Positions 39,757-49,340 are shown, counted from the stretch's first letter. The stretch is 64,000 nt of DNA from Vibrio rhizosphaerae (GCF_024347095.1 NZ_AP024903.1:1550001-1614000), one strand, 5' to 3'. Program-made: numbers and translations. Notes: generated from the letters alone by a model not told the origin.

Positions 39757-39930
39757 ATTTAATATTAAGCAGTCAAAACTGACAGGAATTATATACGATT
39801 TTTAGCAAAAAAATGGTCTATCCAGATCAAAAACCAGTACAGACCACAAGAAAGTATCCGCGGCTAGTGTAGTTTGTCAGGTGGTGGGTGTCAATTTTAT
39901 TGATTTGGTTATCAATTTTAAATTTCGGGG

Positions 39931-39966
39931 ATAAATAAACCACGGTTTCGAAGCAGAAACCGTGGT
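39931..39966 (-). terminator. Intrinsic terminator of yciU
   Basis: A perfect 11-base-pair stem (ACCACGGTTTC / GAAACCGTGGT, 6-base loop) is followed on the minus strand by TTATTTAT. It lies about 50 bases beyond the yciU stop and ends the yeiP-yciU transcript. Confidence 0.88.
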
Positions 39967-40017
39967 CTGACTGTTGAGCGACCGTTTTATTTCGACAACA
40001 TCGATGGACAGCCGTGT

Positions 40018-40338
40018 TTAGTCTCTTTTCCAGAAGATATGGCAAAACTTTTGTGCCGGATCCCGACTAATCAGCATTCGGGCGAAAACATCGTCTAAAG
40101 TATCATTTTCTTCGTTGACGAGACCAATATTCACTTCCGCGTAGGTTTCTTTATCGACGTCGAAGCCAACTTGTTCGCTCCAGTCATCTTTGACATCGAC
40201 TAACTCAGCAGCACCGCGTTCATCAAACTGTGCCGTGAACAGAATGATATCGGCTGGTTCGAGATTATCCGGGGCCATCTCCAGAAAAATATCATAGGCA
40301 GTATCGATGGCATCATCGTAAGAAATGAGTTCATTCAT
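40018..40338 (-). CDS. yciU: YciU/HI1450 family dsDNA mimic protein
   Basis: A 106-residue very acidic protein (many Asp/Glu, for example DDAIDTAYDIFLEMAPDNLEPAD) of the UPF0263/HI1450 family. The H. influenzae member is reported to resemble double-stranded DNA in shape and charge and to bind HU-type proteins. The start is five bases beyond the yeiP stop, so the two form a transcript. Confidence 0.88.
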   Translation of the reverse strand: MNELISYDDAIDTAYDIFLEMAPDNLEPADIILFTAQFDERGAAELVDVKDDWSEQVGFDVDKETYAEVNIGLVNEENDTLDDVFARMLISRDPAQKFCHIFWKRD

Positions 40339-40343
40339 TCGGG

Positions 40344-40910
40344 TTATGCTCGGTTCATGAATTTACGTTCAGTTGTGTTAACGACAACACGATCACCCGT
40401 GGCAATATATTCCGGCACCTGAACCACTAAACCCGTTGCAAAACGAGCGGGTTTGGTTCTTGCAGATGCTGAAGCGCCTTTAATTGACGGGTCAGTCTCT
40501 TCAATCACCAGTTCAACCGATGCCGGTAGATCCAAAGCAACGACTTGCTGATTAACGAGTACGACATACAGCCCTTGAGTTTCTTCATTAATGAAGAGTA
40601 ACTCGTCTGCAATATCATCGTGTTTAAACGTGTATTGGGTAAAATCTTCGGTATCCATGAAGATATATTCATCACCATCAATGTACGAGAAACTGATTGG
40701 ACGTTTGGTCATATCCACTGTTTCCAGAACATCATCGGATTTAAAGCGTTCATCGACCCGGGCCCCTGTGGTTAAATCAGTGCAGCGGAACTTATAGATT
40801 TTTGCGCCGCCACGGCCACCGGGGGTGGTAATTTCAATATCTTTCACCAACAGCATCTTGCCATTAGTATCGACGACAAAGCCTTTTTTAATTTCACTTG
40901 CCTTCGGCAT
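40344..40910 (-). CDS. yeiP: Elongation factor P-like protein YeiP (EfpL)
   Basis: A 188-residue EF-P paralogue with three beta-barrel domains. It begins MPKASEIKKGFVVDTNGKMLLVKDI; the domain-I loop TPGGRGGAKIYKF has an Arg at the tip, where EF-P carries its modified Lys or Arg, as in EfpL. The C-terminal IKGASASARTKPA and LVVQVPEYIATGDRV are typical. EfpL relieves ribosome stalling at particular proline-containing and other motifs. First gene of the yeiP-yciU pair. Confidence 0.95.
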   Translation of the reverse strand: MPKASEIKKGFVVDTNGKMLLVKDIEITTPGGRGGAKIYKFRCTDLTTGARVDERFKSDDVLETVDMTKRPISFSYIDGDEYIFMDTEDFTQYTFKHDDIADELLFINEETQGLYVVLVNQQVVALDLPASVELVIEETDPSIKGASASARTKPARFATGLVVQVPEYIATGDRVVVNTTERKFMNRA

Positions 40911-41099
40911 TGCTTTTCCTTACATGGATTGATTTGAGAAAAGCCGATTATATACTGACTCAAGTGCGTTGATCATCTCTTGTGTTTTCTTTTATAACAA
41001 TGTTTTCTCCGGCAATATTCTTTATCACTATGATTCGTGTATGATAACGATGCTTTTGGGCACCTTTTCTTTGAGTTTTTATGATGACATATTCCGGTT

Positions 41100-41870
41100 A
41101 TGCAATTACCAGTGATTAATCCGAACATTCCTTTCCAGTCGCAGTATCAGCCTGTTGTCAGTTCTCTGATCGCATACTTAAAAGCGGGCCTGAAAGATAA
41201 TTTGCACAGTGTTTATGTTTACGGCAGTGTCGCCCGGAAAACGGCTAGCCCGGGACGTTCAAATATTGATGTGATCGTCGTGACGCATCGCCATTTTGAG
41301 AATCAGAAAACGACCATCTTCAATACACTCCGCTGGCGGTTTAAAAAGGACTATCCGTTTATCACCGATGTGTCGATTGAGACGGCATTGGTGGACGAGG
41401 TGGCTTCGCTCGATAGTCTTTTCTCATGGGGGTTTCTGCTCCGTCATTGTTCCGTCTGCGTCTATGGGCCGAATTTAGCCGAGTGTTTCGGCCACTATGA
41501 GCCGAGTTGGGAAATCGCCAAGTTCTGGAATATGGATGTGGCGGATTGGGTGAGTTATTACCGGGATAAAATCGCCAAATCAAATACCCCGGATGAACAG
41601 ATCAAAGCACAGCAGACTATTGCTAAGAAATTACTCCGCGCCAGCTATTCTCTGGTGATGTATCGCGATAAACAGTGGATTGATGATCCGGTCACTTGCG
41701 GGGCGCAGTTTCTGCATTATCATCCTGAACGGCAGACCGATATTGAACGACTGGGGATATTACTGAAGATGCAGCGCGTTATCCCGAAGCGTTCAGTCAT
41801 TGGTTTGTTAGATGACTACGGTCAATGGTTGGTCAAACAGTATCAGAAAACCGAATTCCGTATCGGCTGA
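41100..41870 (+). CDS. Nucleotidyltransferase-domain protein with altered active site
   Basis: A 256-residue protein. Residues 35-65 (VYVYGSVARKTASPGRSNIDVIVV) form the GS...DxD motif of the aminoglycoside-adenylyltransferase-like group. The first metal Asp is replaced by Asn (SNID instead of SDID), while the second Asp and a later DVSIE are kept. The C-terminal 130 residues are helical, as in AadA-type enzymes. It may be a catalytically weak or non-catalytic relative; resistance should not be inferred. No clear ribosome site except GGTT, and the start at 41100 fits the motif position. Confidence 0.7.
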   Translation: MQLPVINPNIPFQSQYQPVVSSLIAYLKAGLKDNLHSVYVYGSVARKTASPGRSNIDVIVVTHRHFENQKTTIFNTLRWRFKKDYPFITDVSIETALVDEVASLDSLFSWGFLLRHCSVCVYGPNLAECFGHYEPSWEIAKFWNMDVADWVSYYRDKIAKSNTPDEQIKAQQTIAKKLLRASYSLVMYRDKQWIDDPVTCGAQFLHYHPERQTDIERLGILLKMQRVIPKRSVIGLLDDYGQWLVKQYQKTEFRIG

Positions 41871-41906
41871 TGCCTGATGACGAGCAAGATTTCATACCAT
41901 CCCTGT

Positions 41907-44318
41907 TCAGAACAACCCTAACTGCGGCAGTGTCAGTTCATCAAACCGATAGCCGATAAACGGTAGAATAGCATCCGCAACGGGTTTGAGTTGCTTATCG
42001 ATATAGTGTTGGTAATCCAGTTGACTTGACTGATAGGCAACCGGTTCGGGACCGTTCAGAGTAATAACGTATTCGATCACGCCTTTATTTTGATATTGCA
42101 GCGGTTTTCCCCGTTGCTGATTGATGTCGTCTGCCATCCGCGCCGCACGCACTTGTGGCGGGATATTTTTCTGATATTCATGCAGTTTACGCCGCAGCCG
42201 TTTACGATAGATCAGTTCTTGATCGTATTGACCGGCAAGGGTTTCAGCAACAAGTTCACGGATATAGTCACAAGGGTTTTCACCGTGAAAAACCCGAAGA
42301 TACAGTTGGTACTGAAAACGTTTAGCGAGTTCAGTCCAGTCCGTTCTCGCACTCTCCAGCCCTTTAAAAATAAGCTGTTCGCCTTCATCGGTCTGAATTA
42401 ATCCTGCATAGCGTTTTTTGGAGCCGGTATCTGCCCCCCGGATCGTGGGCATTAAAAACTTGATGTAGTGAGTTTCATATTCGATTTCAAGAAAGCTATT
42501 CAGGTGATAGTTTTCCCATAAGTGTGTTTGCCACCATTGATTCACCGCAGCAACGAGCTGCTGACCGATGCGGTCGGCATCAGGCTGAGAATACGTTTTC
42601 CCTAATGAAACGAAGGTCGAATCTGTATCGCCATAAATGACCTGATAACCCTGCGCTTCAATCAGGGTTTTGGTCTGTTTCATAATTTCGTGGCCACGCA
42701 TCGTAATACTGGACGCCAGCCGGGTATCGAAAAATCGGCAACCCGCAGAGCCTAATACACCGTAGAATGAATTCATGATGATCTTGATGGCTTGAGAGAA
42801 CGCTTTTTCCTGGTTCTTTTTCGCTTCGTCTCTTGCAGCCCAAAGCGTCTCGATCATTTGTGGCAGAAAATGTCGGGTACGGTGAAATTGCCCGCCACGA
42901 AATCCGGGCACCGCCTGATGCGCTTCAGGCCCCACGTCGAGTTTGAGTCCTTCTATCAGCCCCAGCGGATCAATCAGAAAAGAGCGGATAATGGAAGGGT
43001 AAAGGCTTTTAAAATCGAGGACGAGTACCGAGTCATAGAGATTGGGAAGCGAATCCATCACATAGCCGCCCGGACTGGCTTGCCAGTTTGCAGCACTGAG
43101 GTTGGGCGCGACATAACCAGCCCGATGAAGCTGCGGTAAATAAAGATTGGTAAAGGAAGCGACTGACCCCCCGATTCGATCCAGCTCGATCCCGGTCAGT
43201 CGGGAGCGCTGCATCACAAAGTCGAGCAGGTGAGTTTTGGCAAATATGCGGTTTACTAATTGACAGTCTTTGAGGTTATACACGGCCAGCCGGGTTTTAT
43301 CATGGCGGAACATCATGTTGATTTCTTCCATTCGGTCATGTACCTGATGGATGGCTTTGCCTTCGTTGAGTAAGGTTTGCGATACGGATTCCAGCGACCA
43401 GGAAGGGAATTGATAGGTCGCTGTTTTTAATGTATCGATGCCATCGAGAACCACACGGCCGGGGAGGGTGACAAACCCTTGCTGAGACTGATTGGATGTT
43501 CTGAAATAACTGCTCTGTTGGTTTCGACCCAGCATCAGTTTCAGGTGATGTTTTTCTGCCCGGCGATGTAACAGACGGAAATCGAAATCAATGACGTTCC
43601 AACCGATAACGATGTCAGGATCGTAGCGGTGAAACCAGGCCACCATGGCTAACAAGAGAGCTCGTTCATTTTCAACCCATTCGATGAGCGGGAGATCAGC
43701 CGCTTGCCCGACATAAGAGTCAGGCGTTGCGGATGAATGTTCATCTGTTGGTGGAACCCCGATCATGATCACCCGTGAATCCATGTCACTATCGAGCCCG
43801 ATTGAGTACAAATGTCCTTTTTCTGAGCATTCGAGATCCAGAGAGACGACCTTGAGTGTCGGTAGGAAGTCGCCTTGTCGGCACTTTGCGTCCTGAACGA
43901 CGGTGACATGCCCATGTTGCGTGATTTGCCCCGTGAATTCAAAGCTGCCGCGAATAAAGCGTTCCATTAAATAGCGTTCGGCGAGTTTAATATCACTTTC
44001 AAGTACCTCGATCTCTTCCTGACGGCAGAGGTCATGGATATGGCTGGCGTCTCGTAGCGTATGGGTATAGCAAGCGGTCAACGGCTCATGCGCAAAACTT
44101 TTCAGTGACAGCGGTTTTAATTCGGCGGTAATGCCCGTCTCAGTCAACTTTCGGGTCAGATATTTTGCTTTTGTCGTCGGGATAAAACAGACGGGTTTCT
44201 CGTGATGGATTAAAATTTGGGTCGGCCCTTCAGGCGTTGCTGCCCAAAGTTCTATCTGTGTTGTGCCGTTTATATCCCGGGCATGACGGGTTAAAAGAAA
44301 ACCTTTCCGGAGCGTCAA
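41907..44318 (-). CDS. polB: DNA polymerase II PolB
   Basis: Family B repair polymerase of 803 residues, with 3'-5' exonuclease (SLDLECSEKG, YDPDIVIGWNVIDFDFR) and polymerase motifs A (VLDFKSLYPSIIRSF), B (KIIMNSFYGVLGS) and C (IYGDTDSTFV). The C-terminus ends in TLPQLGLF; the QLGLF is the beta-clamp-binding tail. The frame opens only at a TTG (44318) right after an in-frame TAA. An ATG at 44332 begins a five-codon frame in another phase, whose TGA overlaps this TTG. I found no LexA box upstream, unlike E. coli polB. Confidence 0.93.
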   Translation of the reverse strand: MTLRKGFLLTRHARDINGTTQIELWAATPEGPTQILIHHEKPVCFIPTTKAKYLTRKLTETGITAELKPLSLKSFAHEPLTACYTHTLRDASHIHDLCRQEEIEVLESDIKLAERYLMERFIRGSFEFTGQITQHGHVTVVQDAKCRQGDFLPTLKVVSLDLECSEKGHLYSIGLDSDMDSRVIMIGVPPTDEHSSATPDSYVGQAADLPLIEWVENERALLLAMVAWFHRYDPDIVIGWNVIDFDFRLLHRRAEKHHLKLMLGRNQQSSYFRTSNQSQQGFVTLPGRVVLDGIDTLKTATYQFPSWSLESVSQTLLNEGKAIHQVHDRMEEINMMFRHDKTRLAVYNLKDCQLVNRIFAKTHLLDFVMQRSRLTGIELDRIGGSVASFTNLYLPQLHRAGYVAPNLSAANWQASPGGYVMDSLPNLYDSVLVLDFKSLYPSIIRSFLIDPLGLIEGLKLDVGPEAHQAVPGFRGGQFHRTRHFLPQMIETLWAARDEAKKNQEKAFSQAIKIIMNSFYGVLGSAGCRFFDTRLASSITMRGHEIMKQTKTLIEAQGYQVIYGDTDSTFVSLGKTYSQPDADRIGQQLVAAVNQWWQTHLWENYHLNSFLEIEYETHYIKFLMPTIRGADTGSKKRYAGLIQTDEGEQLIFKGLESARTDWTELAKRFQYQLYLRVFHGENPCDYIRELVAETLAGQYDQELIYRKRLRRKLHEYQKNIPPQVRAARMADDINQQRGKPLQYQNKGVIEYVITLNGPEPVAYQSSQLDYQHYIDKQLKPVADAILPFIGYRFDELTLPQLGLF

Positions 44319-44468
44319 GCTTGGTTACTCATTTTGTTATTGATAATCACAATAATTTCATCAATTAATCGAATCCAGATCAATCTTCATTATAGTTTTA
44401 TCGGTAAAACGTGGGGCATATTCTACACTATATAAGGATGTCTGATATCAGCATGTCTGGAGGATCGT

Positions 44469-44765
44469 ATGATCACTATACACCGAGATTACTTATTAGT
44501 TCATCGCGGCAACAGAGATCACGCTCATGTGAAGGTCAATCCTGTTGGTCATATCGACATTGAGTTAAACTCATGTCAAGCGTGTTATCATTCCGCATTT
44601 GACGATGTCCATTTTGAGAAAAAGGGTCAAAAAACAAAACTGACTGGGAATCATCATTCATCTTCACCTTGGCAGGTGATGTTGTCTGATAGCGATGCCA
44701 AAGAGTTAAATCATTTGATTGAAGAAGCAAATGAAGTCTATGAAGCATTGATGAGAGATTTGTAG
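44469..44765 (+). CDS. Conserved hypothetical protein
   Basis: A 98-residue soluble protein, MITIHRDYLLVHRGNRDHAHVKVNP, rich in His and with two Cys close together (SCQACYHS). I do not recognise a family. GGAGG precedes the ATG at the ideal distance, which makes it a real gene. It is divergent from polB and upstream of uvrY, separated from the latter by about 390 bases. Confidence 0.75.
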   Translation: MITIHRDYLLVHRGNRDHAHVKVNPVGHIDIELNSCQACYHSAFDDVHFEKKGQKTKLTGNHHSSSPWQVMLSDSDAKELNHLIEEANEVYEALMRDL

Positions 44766-45156
44766 TCAGGTTCTATTGATTGAATAAAGTTATATTCCCT
44801 GAAAATTTGTAAATTGGATTGATGCGCCAGGAAGGGGAGCTGATAAAGTGACCTATTCAAGGCGTTTTTTTTGAATGCTCACTCAGATCGGTGATTCATT
44901 CAGCCGATGTGTTGCGGTGTAAGCTACTTATTATAAAGTAGTTTGTGTCTTTTTTTTGAGACACAAAGCGCGGCGCAGAAACGAGATTTTGAGCTTGCTT
45001 AGATTAACGCACCGAGAGGCAAAGAAGTGCTTGCCAAAGCGATTGTTTGGGCTCATAGTCGGGGGATAGTGAAGGTTTTGGGTGAGGCACAATGATGTCT
45101 GCCCGATGATGTTGAACCAATTGGGTGTTGAGCCAATTGATTGTGGAGATGCAGGT
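44766..45156. other. Region upstream of uvrY
   Basis: About 390 bases. It includes a T-rich inverted repeat (TTTGTGTCT / AGACACAAA, 44942-44967, loop of T and G) and an open frame in phase with uvrY from 45082, which lacks a ribosome site and resembles no UvrY N-terminus. It should hold the uvrY promoter and a leader. I see nothing else. Confidence 0.5.
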
Positions 45157-45801
45157 TTGATTAGCGTATTCCTTGTAGATGATCATGAGCTGGTTCGCAC
45201 AGGGATTCGACGTATTATTGAAGACGTCCGTGGCATGAGTGTAGCAGGGGAAGCTGATAGCGGTGAACAAGCGGTAAAATGGTGCCGTAATAATCATGTT
45301 GATGTTGTTTTAATGGATATGAATATGCCGGGGATCGGCGGCCTTGAAGCAACGAAAAAAATCCTACGTTACAATCCGGATATTCGAATTATTGTCCTGA
45401 CTGTACATACCGAAAATCCATTTCCGACCAAAGTGATGCAGGCTGGTGCCGCTGGTTATTTGTCTAAAGGTGCCGGGCCGGATGAAATGGTGAATGCGAT
45501 TCGGGTTGTCCATAGCGGGCAGCGTTATATTTCCCCCGAAATTGCCCAGCAAATGGCACTGAGTCAGTTTTCACCGGCGTCTGAAAATCCGTTTGCCGAT
45601 TTATCGGAACGCGAATTACAGATCATGATGATGATCACCAAAGGGCAAAAAGTGACTGACATTTCAGAGCAGCTGAATTTGAGCCCGAAAACCGTTAATA
45701 GTTATCGCTATCGCCTGTTTGCTAAGCTGGATATCAGCGGTGATGTCGAGTTGACCCATTTAGCGATACGACACGGAATGCTGGATACTGAGACGTTGTA
45801 G
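45157..45801 (+). CDS. uvrY: Response regulator UvrY/VarA (GacA/SirA family)
   Basis: A 214-residue NarL-type response regulator, called VarA in V. cholerae, acting with the BarA/VarS kinase to switch on Csr small RNAs. The receiver domain has acidic pocket VDDHE, phospho-Asp in [10 protein letters not shown] and Lys in YLSKGAG; the LuxR-type helix-turn-helix is [25 protein letters not shown] and [19 protein letters not shown] take the TTG at 45157 as start (GGAG eight bases upstream, family begins [15 protein letters not shown]). Its TAG overlaps the uvrC GTG by one base, the same pair found in E. coli. Confidence 0.93.
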   Translation: MISVFLVDDHELVRTGIRRIIEDVRGMSVAGEADSGEQAVKWCRNNHVDVVLMDMNMPGIGGLEATKKILRYNPDIRIIVLTVHTENPFPTKVMQAGAAGYLSKGAGPDEMVNAIRVVHSGQRYISPEIAQQMALSQFSPASENPFADLSERELQIMMMITKGQKVTDISEQLNLSPKTVNSYRYRLFAKLDISGDVELTHLAIRHGMLDTETL

Positions 45802-47633
45802 TGACTCAAGTCTTTGACCCTTCTTCTTTTTTAGCAACCGTTACTAATCAGCCCGGCGTTTATCGAATGTATAATGCTGAGGCTGAGGTAATTTATGTTG
45901 GTAAAGCAAAAGACCTCAAAAAACGGTTATCCAGTTACTTTCGTAAGACACTGGATAACGAAAAAACCAAAGCATTAGTCAGCCATATCGCCAGAATTGA
46001 TGTAACGGTGACGCATACTGAAACCGAAGCATTGATTCTGGAACACAATTACATCAAGCAATACATGCCTAAATATAATGTGCTATTGCGTGATGATAAA
46101 TCTTATCCCTATATTTTTGTCAGTGCTCATCGGCATCCGAGAGTATCGGTATATCGTGGTGCAAAAAAGAAAAAGGGTGAGTACTTCGGCCCATATCCTG
46201 ATGCGGGTGCCGTTCGGGAAACCCTACATTTAATTCAGAAAATATTTCCGGTCCGGCAATGTGAAGACTCTGTCTATAGTCATCGGACCCGTCCTTGCCT
46301 GATGTATCAGATTGGTCGGTGTGCCGGTCCGTGTGTATCGGCTTTGATTTCGGAAGAAGCATATCAGGAACTGGTCGACGATCTGCGGCTATTTCTACGT
46401 GGTAAAGATCAACAAGTTGTCTCAATGCTGGTGGAAAGGATGACATCCGCCAGTGAGGCATTACGGTTTGAGGACGCCGCGAAATACCGTGATCAGATTC
46501 AGGCGATTCGTCGTATTCAGGAACAGCAGTTTGTCTCAGCCGATAGTCTGGATGATATTGATGTGCTGGGATTTGCACAAGAAAATGGCTTAGCCTGTAT
46601 CCATGTGCTGATGATTCGGCAGGGGAAAATTCTCGGCAGTCGAAGCTTTTTCCCGAAAATTCCCGGTAATACCACGCACGAGGAGGTGTTTGAAAGCTTC
46701 CTCAAACAGTATTATCTCTCTCATAATGAATCACGGACATTGCCGACCAAAGTGATTGTCAACCGAGGGTTGCTGGACGATGTCCCGGTTTTCCAAGCGT
46801 TGTTGACTGAGATGGCCGGGCGAAAAGTGCAGTTCTTTACTGAGCCGTCGGGGGTTCGCGGACGATACCTGAAGCTGGCGAATACCAATGCTCAGACCGC
46901 AATCACCACCCGTCAGAATCATCGTATGACCATTTTACAACGAGTCAAAGCGCTTCAGGATGAATTAGAGATCGAGCAGATTCAGCGGATGGAGTGTTTT
47001 GATATCTCTCATACGATGGGGGAAAGTACCATCGCATCCTGTGTCGTCTTTAATCAGGAAGGTCCGGTTAAGCAGGAATATCGTCGCTATAATATTACCG
47101 GCATTACGGGCGGCGATGATTATGCGGCAATGGGGCAGGTGCTCGAACGACGGTATTCCAAGCAGATCGATGTTGATAAAATTCCGGATATCATTTTCAT
47201 TGACGGGGGAAAAGGCCAGCTTTCCCGTGCGCATCAGATTATTTCCCGTTACTGGGACGATTGGCCCAAGCGGCCTTTATTGATGGGGATTGCTAAAGGG
47301 GTGACCCGTAAACCGGGCTTGGAAACCTTGCTGACTGTCGAAGGCGATGAATTTCATCTGGCAAGTGATGCCCCCGCATTACATTTAATTCAACATATCC
47401 GTGATGAAAGTCATAACCATGCCATTAGTGGTCATCGCAACAAACGCGGAAAAACCCGGCGAACAAGTGCATTGGAAGGGATTGAAGGCGTCGGGCCGAA
47501 ACGGCGTCAGGCGTTGTTGCAATTTATGGGCGGACTTCAGGAATTGAAGCGTGCCAGTGTCGAAGAAATCGCCAAAGTTCCGGGGATCAGTCGGTCTTTA
47601 GCAGAAAATATCCATCAAGCATTGAAACAGTAG
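45801..47633 (+). CDS. uvrC: UvrABC excinuclease subunit C
   Basis: Cuts the damaged strand on both sides of a lesion in nucleotide excision repair. The 610-residue protein has the GIY-YIG nuclease ([21 protein letters not shown]), four Cys in the linker ([26 protein letters not shown]), a UVR motif (about 200-240, [14 protein letters not shown]), the RNase H-like 5' nuclease ([24 protein letters not shown]) and C-terminal helix-hairpin-helix ([12 protein letters not shown]). Start is GTG overlapping the uvrY stop. Confidence 0.97.
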   Translation: MTQVFDPSSFLATVTNQPGVYRMYNAEAEVIYVGKAKDLKKRLSSYFRKTLDNEKTKALVSHIARIDVTVTHTETEALILEHNYIKQYMPKYNVLLRDDKSYPYIFVSAHRHPRVSVYRGAKKKKGEYFGPYPDAGAVRETLHLIQKIFPVRQCEDSVYSHRTRPCLMYQIGRCAGPCVSALISEEAYQELVDDLRLFLRGKDQQVVSMLVERMTSASEALRFEDAAKYRDQIQAIRRIQEQQFVSADSLDDIDVLGFAQENGLACIHVLMIRQGKILGSRSFFPKIPGNTTHEEVFESFLKQYYLSHNESRTLPTKVIVNRGLLDDVPVFQALLTEMAGRKVQFFTEPSGVRGRYLKLANTNAQTAITTRQNHRMTILQRVKALQDELEIEQIQRMECFDISHTMGESTIASCVVFNQEGPVKQEYRRYNITGITGGDDYAAMGQVLERRYSKQIDVDKIPDIIFIDGGKGQLSRAHQIISRYWDDWPKRPLLMGIAKGVTRKPGLETLLTVEGDEFHLASDAPALHLIQHIRDESHNHAISGHRNKRGKTRRTSALEGIEGVGPKRRQALLQFMGGLQELKRASVEEIAKVPGISRSLAENIHQALKQ

Positions 47634-47678
47634 CGAAAATACAGCAACATAACAGCGCAAACAATAAGAGCGAAGCAT

Positions 47679-48236
47679 ATGCGTTTAAATATCCCCAATA
47701 TATTATCCCTGATTCGGCTTTTCCTCATTCCGGTGTTCGTGATCGCTTTTTATTTACCTTATAGCTGGTCTTCTTTTGCGGCGGCTGTGGTGTTCTGGAT
47801 TGCGGGGCTTACCGACTGGTTGGATGGGATGCTCGCGAGAAAATTACAACAAACCTCTCGTTTCGGTGCTTTTATCGACCCAGTGGCCGATAAAGTATTG
47901 GTTGCGACAGCATTGATTTTGATTACAGAATACTTTCATAGCATTTGGATTACCATTCCTGCGGTGACCATGATTGCCCGAGAAATCATTATTTCAGCAC
48001 TGCGGGAGTGGATGGCAGAAATCGGCAAGCGGGCAAGTGTTGCGGTGTCCTGGATTGGTAAAGTGAAAACAATGACTCAGATGTTTGCGTTGCTCGCGTT
48101 AATCTGGCGCTATGATGACTGGATGATTTGGCTGGGATATATCTCCATTTATGTCGCAACAATTCTGACCTACTGGTCGATGTGGCAATATTTACTTGCT
48201 GCAAAAGATGACCTGTTGAGTGAAGAAAATCATTAA
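47679..48236 (+). CDS. pgsA: Phosphatidylglycerophosphate synthase PgsA
   Basis: Integral membrane CDP-alcohol phosphotransferase of 185 residues making phosphatidylglycerophosphate, precursor of phosphatidylglycerol. The catalytic motif is intact: [20 protein letters not shown] followed by DPVADK (D-x2-DG-x2-AR-x8-G-x3-D-x3-D). About five helices. It follows uvrC after 45 bases and belongs to the same rightward transcript, the usual uvrY-uvrC-pgsA order. Confidence 0.96.
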   Translation: MRLNIPNILSLIRLFLIPVFVIAFYLPYSWSSFAAAVVFWIAGLTDWLDGMLARKLQQTSRFGAFIDPVADKVLVATALILITEYFHSIWITIPAVTMIAREIIISALREWMAEIGKRASVAVSWIGKVKTMTQMFALLALIWRYDDWMIWLGYISIYVATILTYWSMWQYLLAAKDDLLSEENH

Positions 48237-48258
48237 TAGCACGCTATTTCCCATAATG

Positions 48259-48294
48259 AACCCTGATATGGCGACTTCCATCTCAGGGTTTTTT
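48259..48294 (+). terminator. Intrinsic terminator of uvrY-uvrC-pgsA
   Basis: A stem AACCCTGA / TCAGGGTT, extendable inwards by ATGG/CCAT, is followed by a run of T ending at 48294. It lies 23 bases beyond the pgsA stop. Confidence 0.85.
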
Positions 48295-48425
48295 AATGTC
48301 ATATTATAAGCCGTTGAATTTTATCACTTCATTGCATCATGAGTGACATTGATTTAATCATGCACATTGAATCAAATGATACTTTTCTACCATCTTGGCC
48401 GGACAAATGTCGATGACTCTATTAG

Positions 48426-48448
48426 TTATCCACAAAATCTGTGGATAA
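48426..48448. promoter_or_regulatory. Inverted pair of perfect DnaA boxes
   Basis: TTATCCACA (48426-48434) and TGTGGATAA (48440-48448) are both exact matches to the strong DnaA-box consensus, in opposite orientation five bases apart, in a non-coding stretch. Function unknown: DnaA titration, gene control or a replication-linked site. A role as hairpin terminator is less likely because no T-tract follows. Confidence 0.6.
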
Positions 48449-48488
48449 GATGTTTTAAAGGCAGTGAGTAAGAATAACTTCCTGATTT

Positions 48489-48528
48489 AAAAAATGAACG
48501 TGCACAAAAAAAGAACATTTTGTGCACG
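48489..48528 (-). terminator. Intrinsic terminator of fetB-like gene
   Basis: An 11-base-pair perfect stem (CGTGCACAAAA / TTTTGTGCACG, 8-base loop) is followed on the minus strand by TTCATTTTTT. It starts 11 bases beyond the fetB-like stop. Confidence 0.88.
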
Positions 48529-48539
48529 GATTTGGCGCG

Positions 48540-49340
48540 TCAGAATTGGGTGCTTTTTTTGAATTGAACCAAGACTTTACCTTCTTTGCTCAGTACCGCT
48601 TTCAACATATATTCTATCGATAGTGCAAGTGAAACATTCAGCACGACAAAAATCGCAATCATAATCATGAACTGGTATTTGGCGGCAATAAATGGCGATG
48701 CGCCACCTAAAATTTGTCCCGTCATCATCCCTGGTAATGTCACCAATCCAATACTCGCCATTGATGCTAAGATCGGTGCGTTGGCTTTTTGGATTGCATT
48801 CTGAATAAACGGCCGTGAAGCATAGCGGGGAGAGGCTCCTAAAGAGAGTGCCGCTTCGTATTCACTGCGGCGTTCCTGATAGGCGGTAAAAAGATTTTGC
48901 AGGGCGACAATATTGCCGCTCAGTGTATTCCCCATCAACATGCCGGCCAAAGGGATCATGTACTGGGTGTTATAAAACGGAACCGGTTGAACCATCAACA
49001 GACACAGCACGGCTAACATAGGTAATAAGCCGATCATCATCCCCGTCATCAGCGGAATGATTAACCGCTGTTTAGGCAGATGGGCTTTTGACAGAATCGC
49101 GCTGGCACCAACGCCGAGAATGACGAATAACCAACAGACATTGACAACAAGACTGTTGAGTGCGAATAGATACTCGAGATAAATTCCGACCAGACCCAGT
49201 TGTAGCGCCATCCGGCACACCGAGATCACAATATCTTTGTTGATCATCAATCGGTAGTGGAAACTCATCGTGATCGGAATCAGCAGTGTCAGGCTAAATA
49301 TTGCCAACTGCCACCAAGAAATATCAATGACACTATTCAT
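48540..49340 (-). CDS. fetB: FetB-like ABC transporter permease (UPF0014/YbbM)
   Basis: A 266-residue inner membrane protein with about seven helices. The block LIPLAGMLMGNTLSGNIVALQNLF, YEAALSLGASPRYASRPFIQNAI and ASIGLVTLPGMMTGQILGGASP is the UPF0014/FetB signature. FetB works with the ATPase FetA to export iron in E. coli. No FetA-type ATPase lies beside it here, so the partner must be elsewhere. The gene stands alone with its own terminator. Confidence 0.88.
   Translation of the reverse strand: MNSVIDISWWQLAIFSLTLLIPITMSFHYRLMINKDIVISVCRMALQLGLVGIYLEYLFALNSLVVNVCWLFVILGVGASAILSKAHLPKQRLIIPLMTGMMIGLLPMLAVLCLLMVQPVPFYNTQYMIPLAGMLMGNTLSGNIVALQNLFTAYQERRSEYEAALSLGASPRYASRPFIQNAIQKANAPILASMASIGLVTLPGMMTGQILGGASPFIAAKYQFMIMIAIFVVLNVSLALSIEYMLKAVLSKEGKVLVQFKKSTQF

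Larger units (their letters stand above)
48237..48539. other. Intergenic region between pgsA and fetB-like gene
   Basis: About 300 bases without a gene between two converging genes. It carries the pgsA terminator at its left edge, the inverted DnaA-box pair in its centre and the fetB-like terminator at its right edge. Between 48295 and 48420 I see nothing further. Confidence 0.6.

Noticed and set aside
44319..44468. LexA box upstream of polB
   Set aside because: I searched for CTG-N10-CAG as found before the SulA-like gene, but only a CTGATATCAG palindrome with wrong spacing is present.
44942..44967. T-rich hairpin upstream of uvrY as a terminator
   Set aside because: The T-run forms the loop rather than following the stem, which is not the pattern of an intrinsic terminator.
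45082..45156. N-terminal extension of uvrY by 25 codons
   Set aside because: The extension lacks a ribosome site and the family starts at [12 protein letters not shown]; the TTG at 45157 with GGAG upstream fits better.
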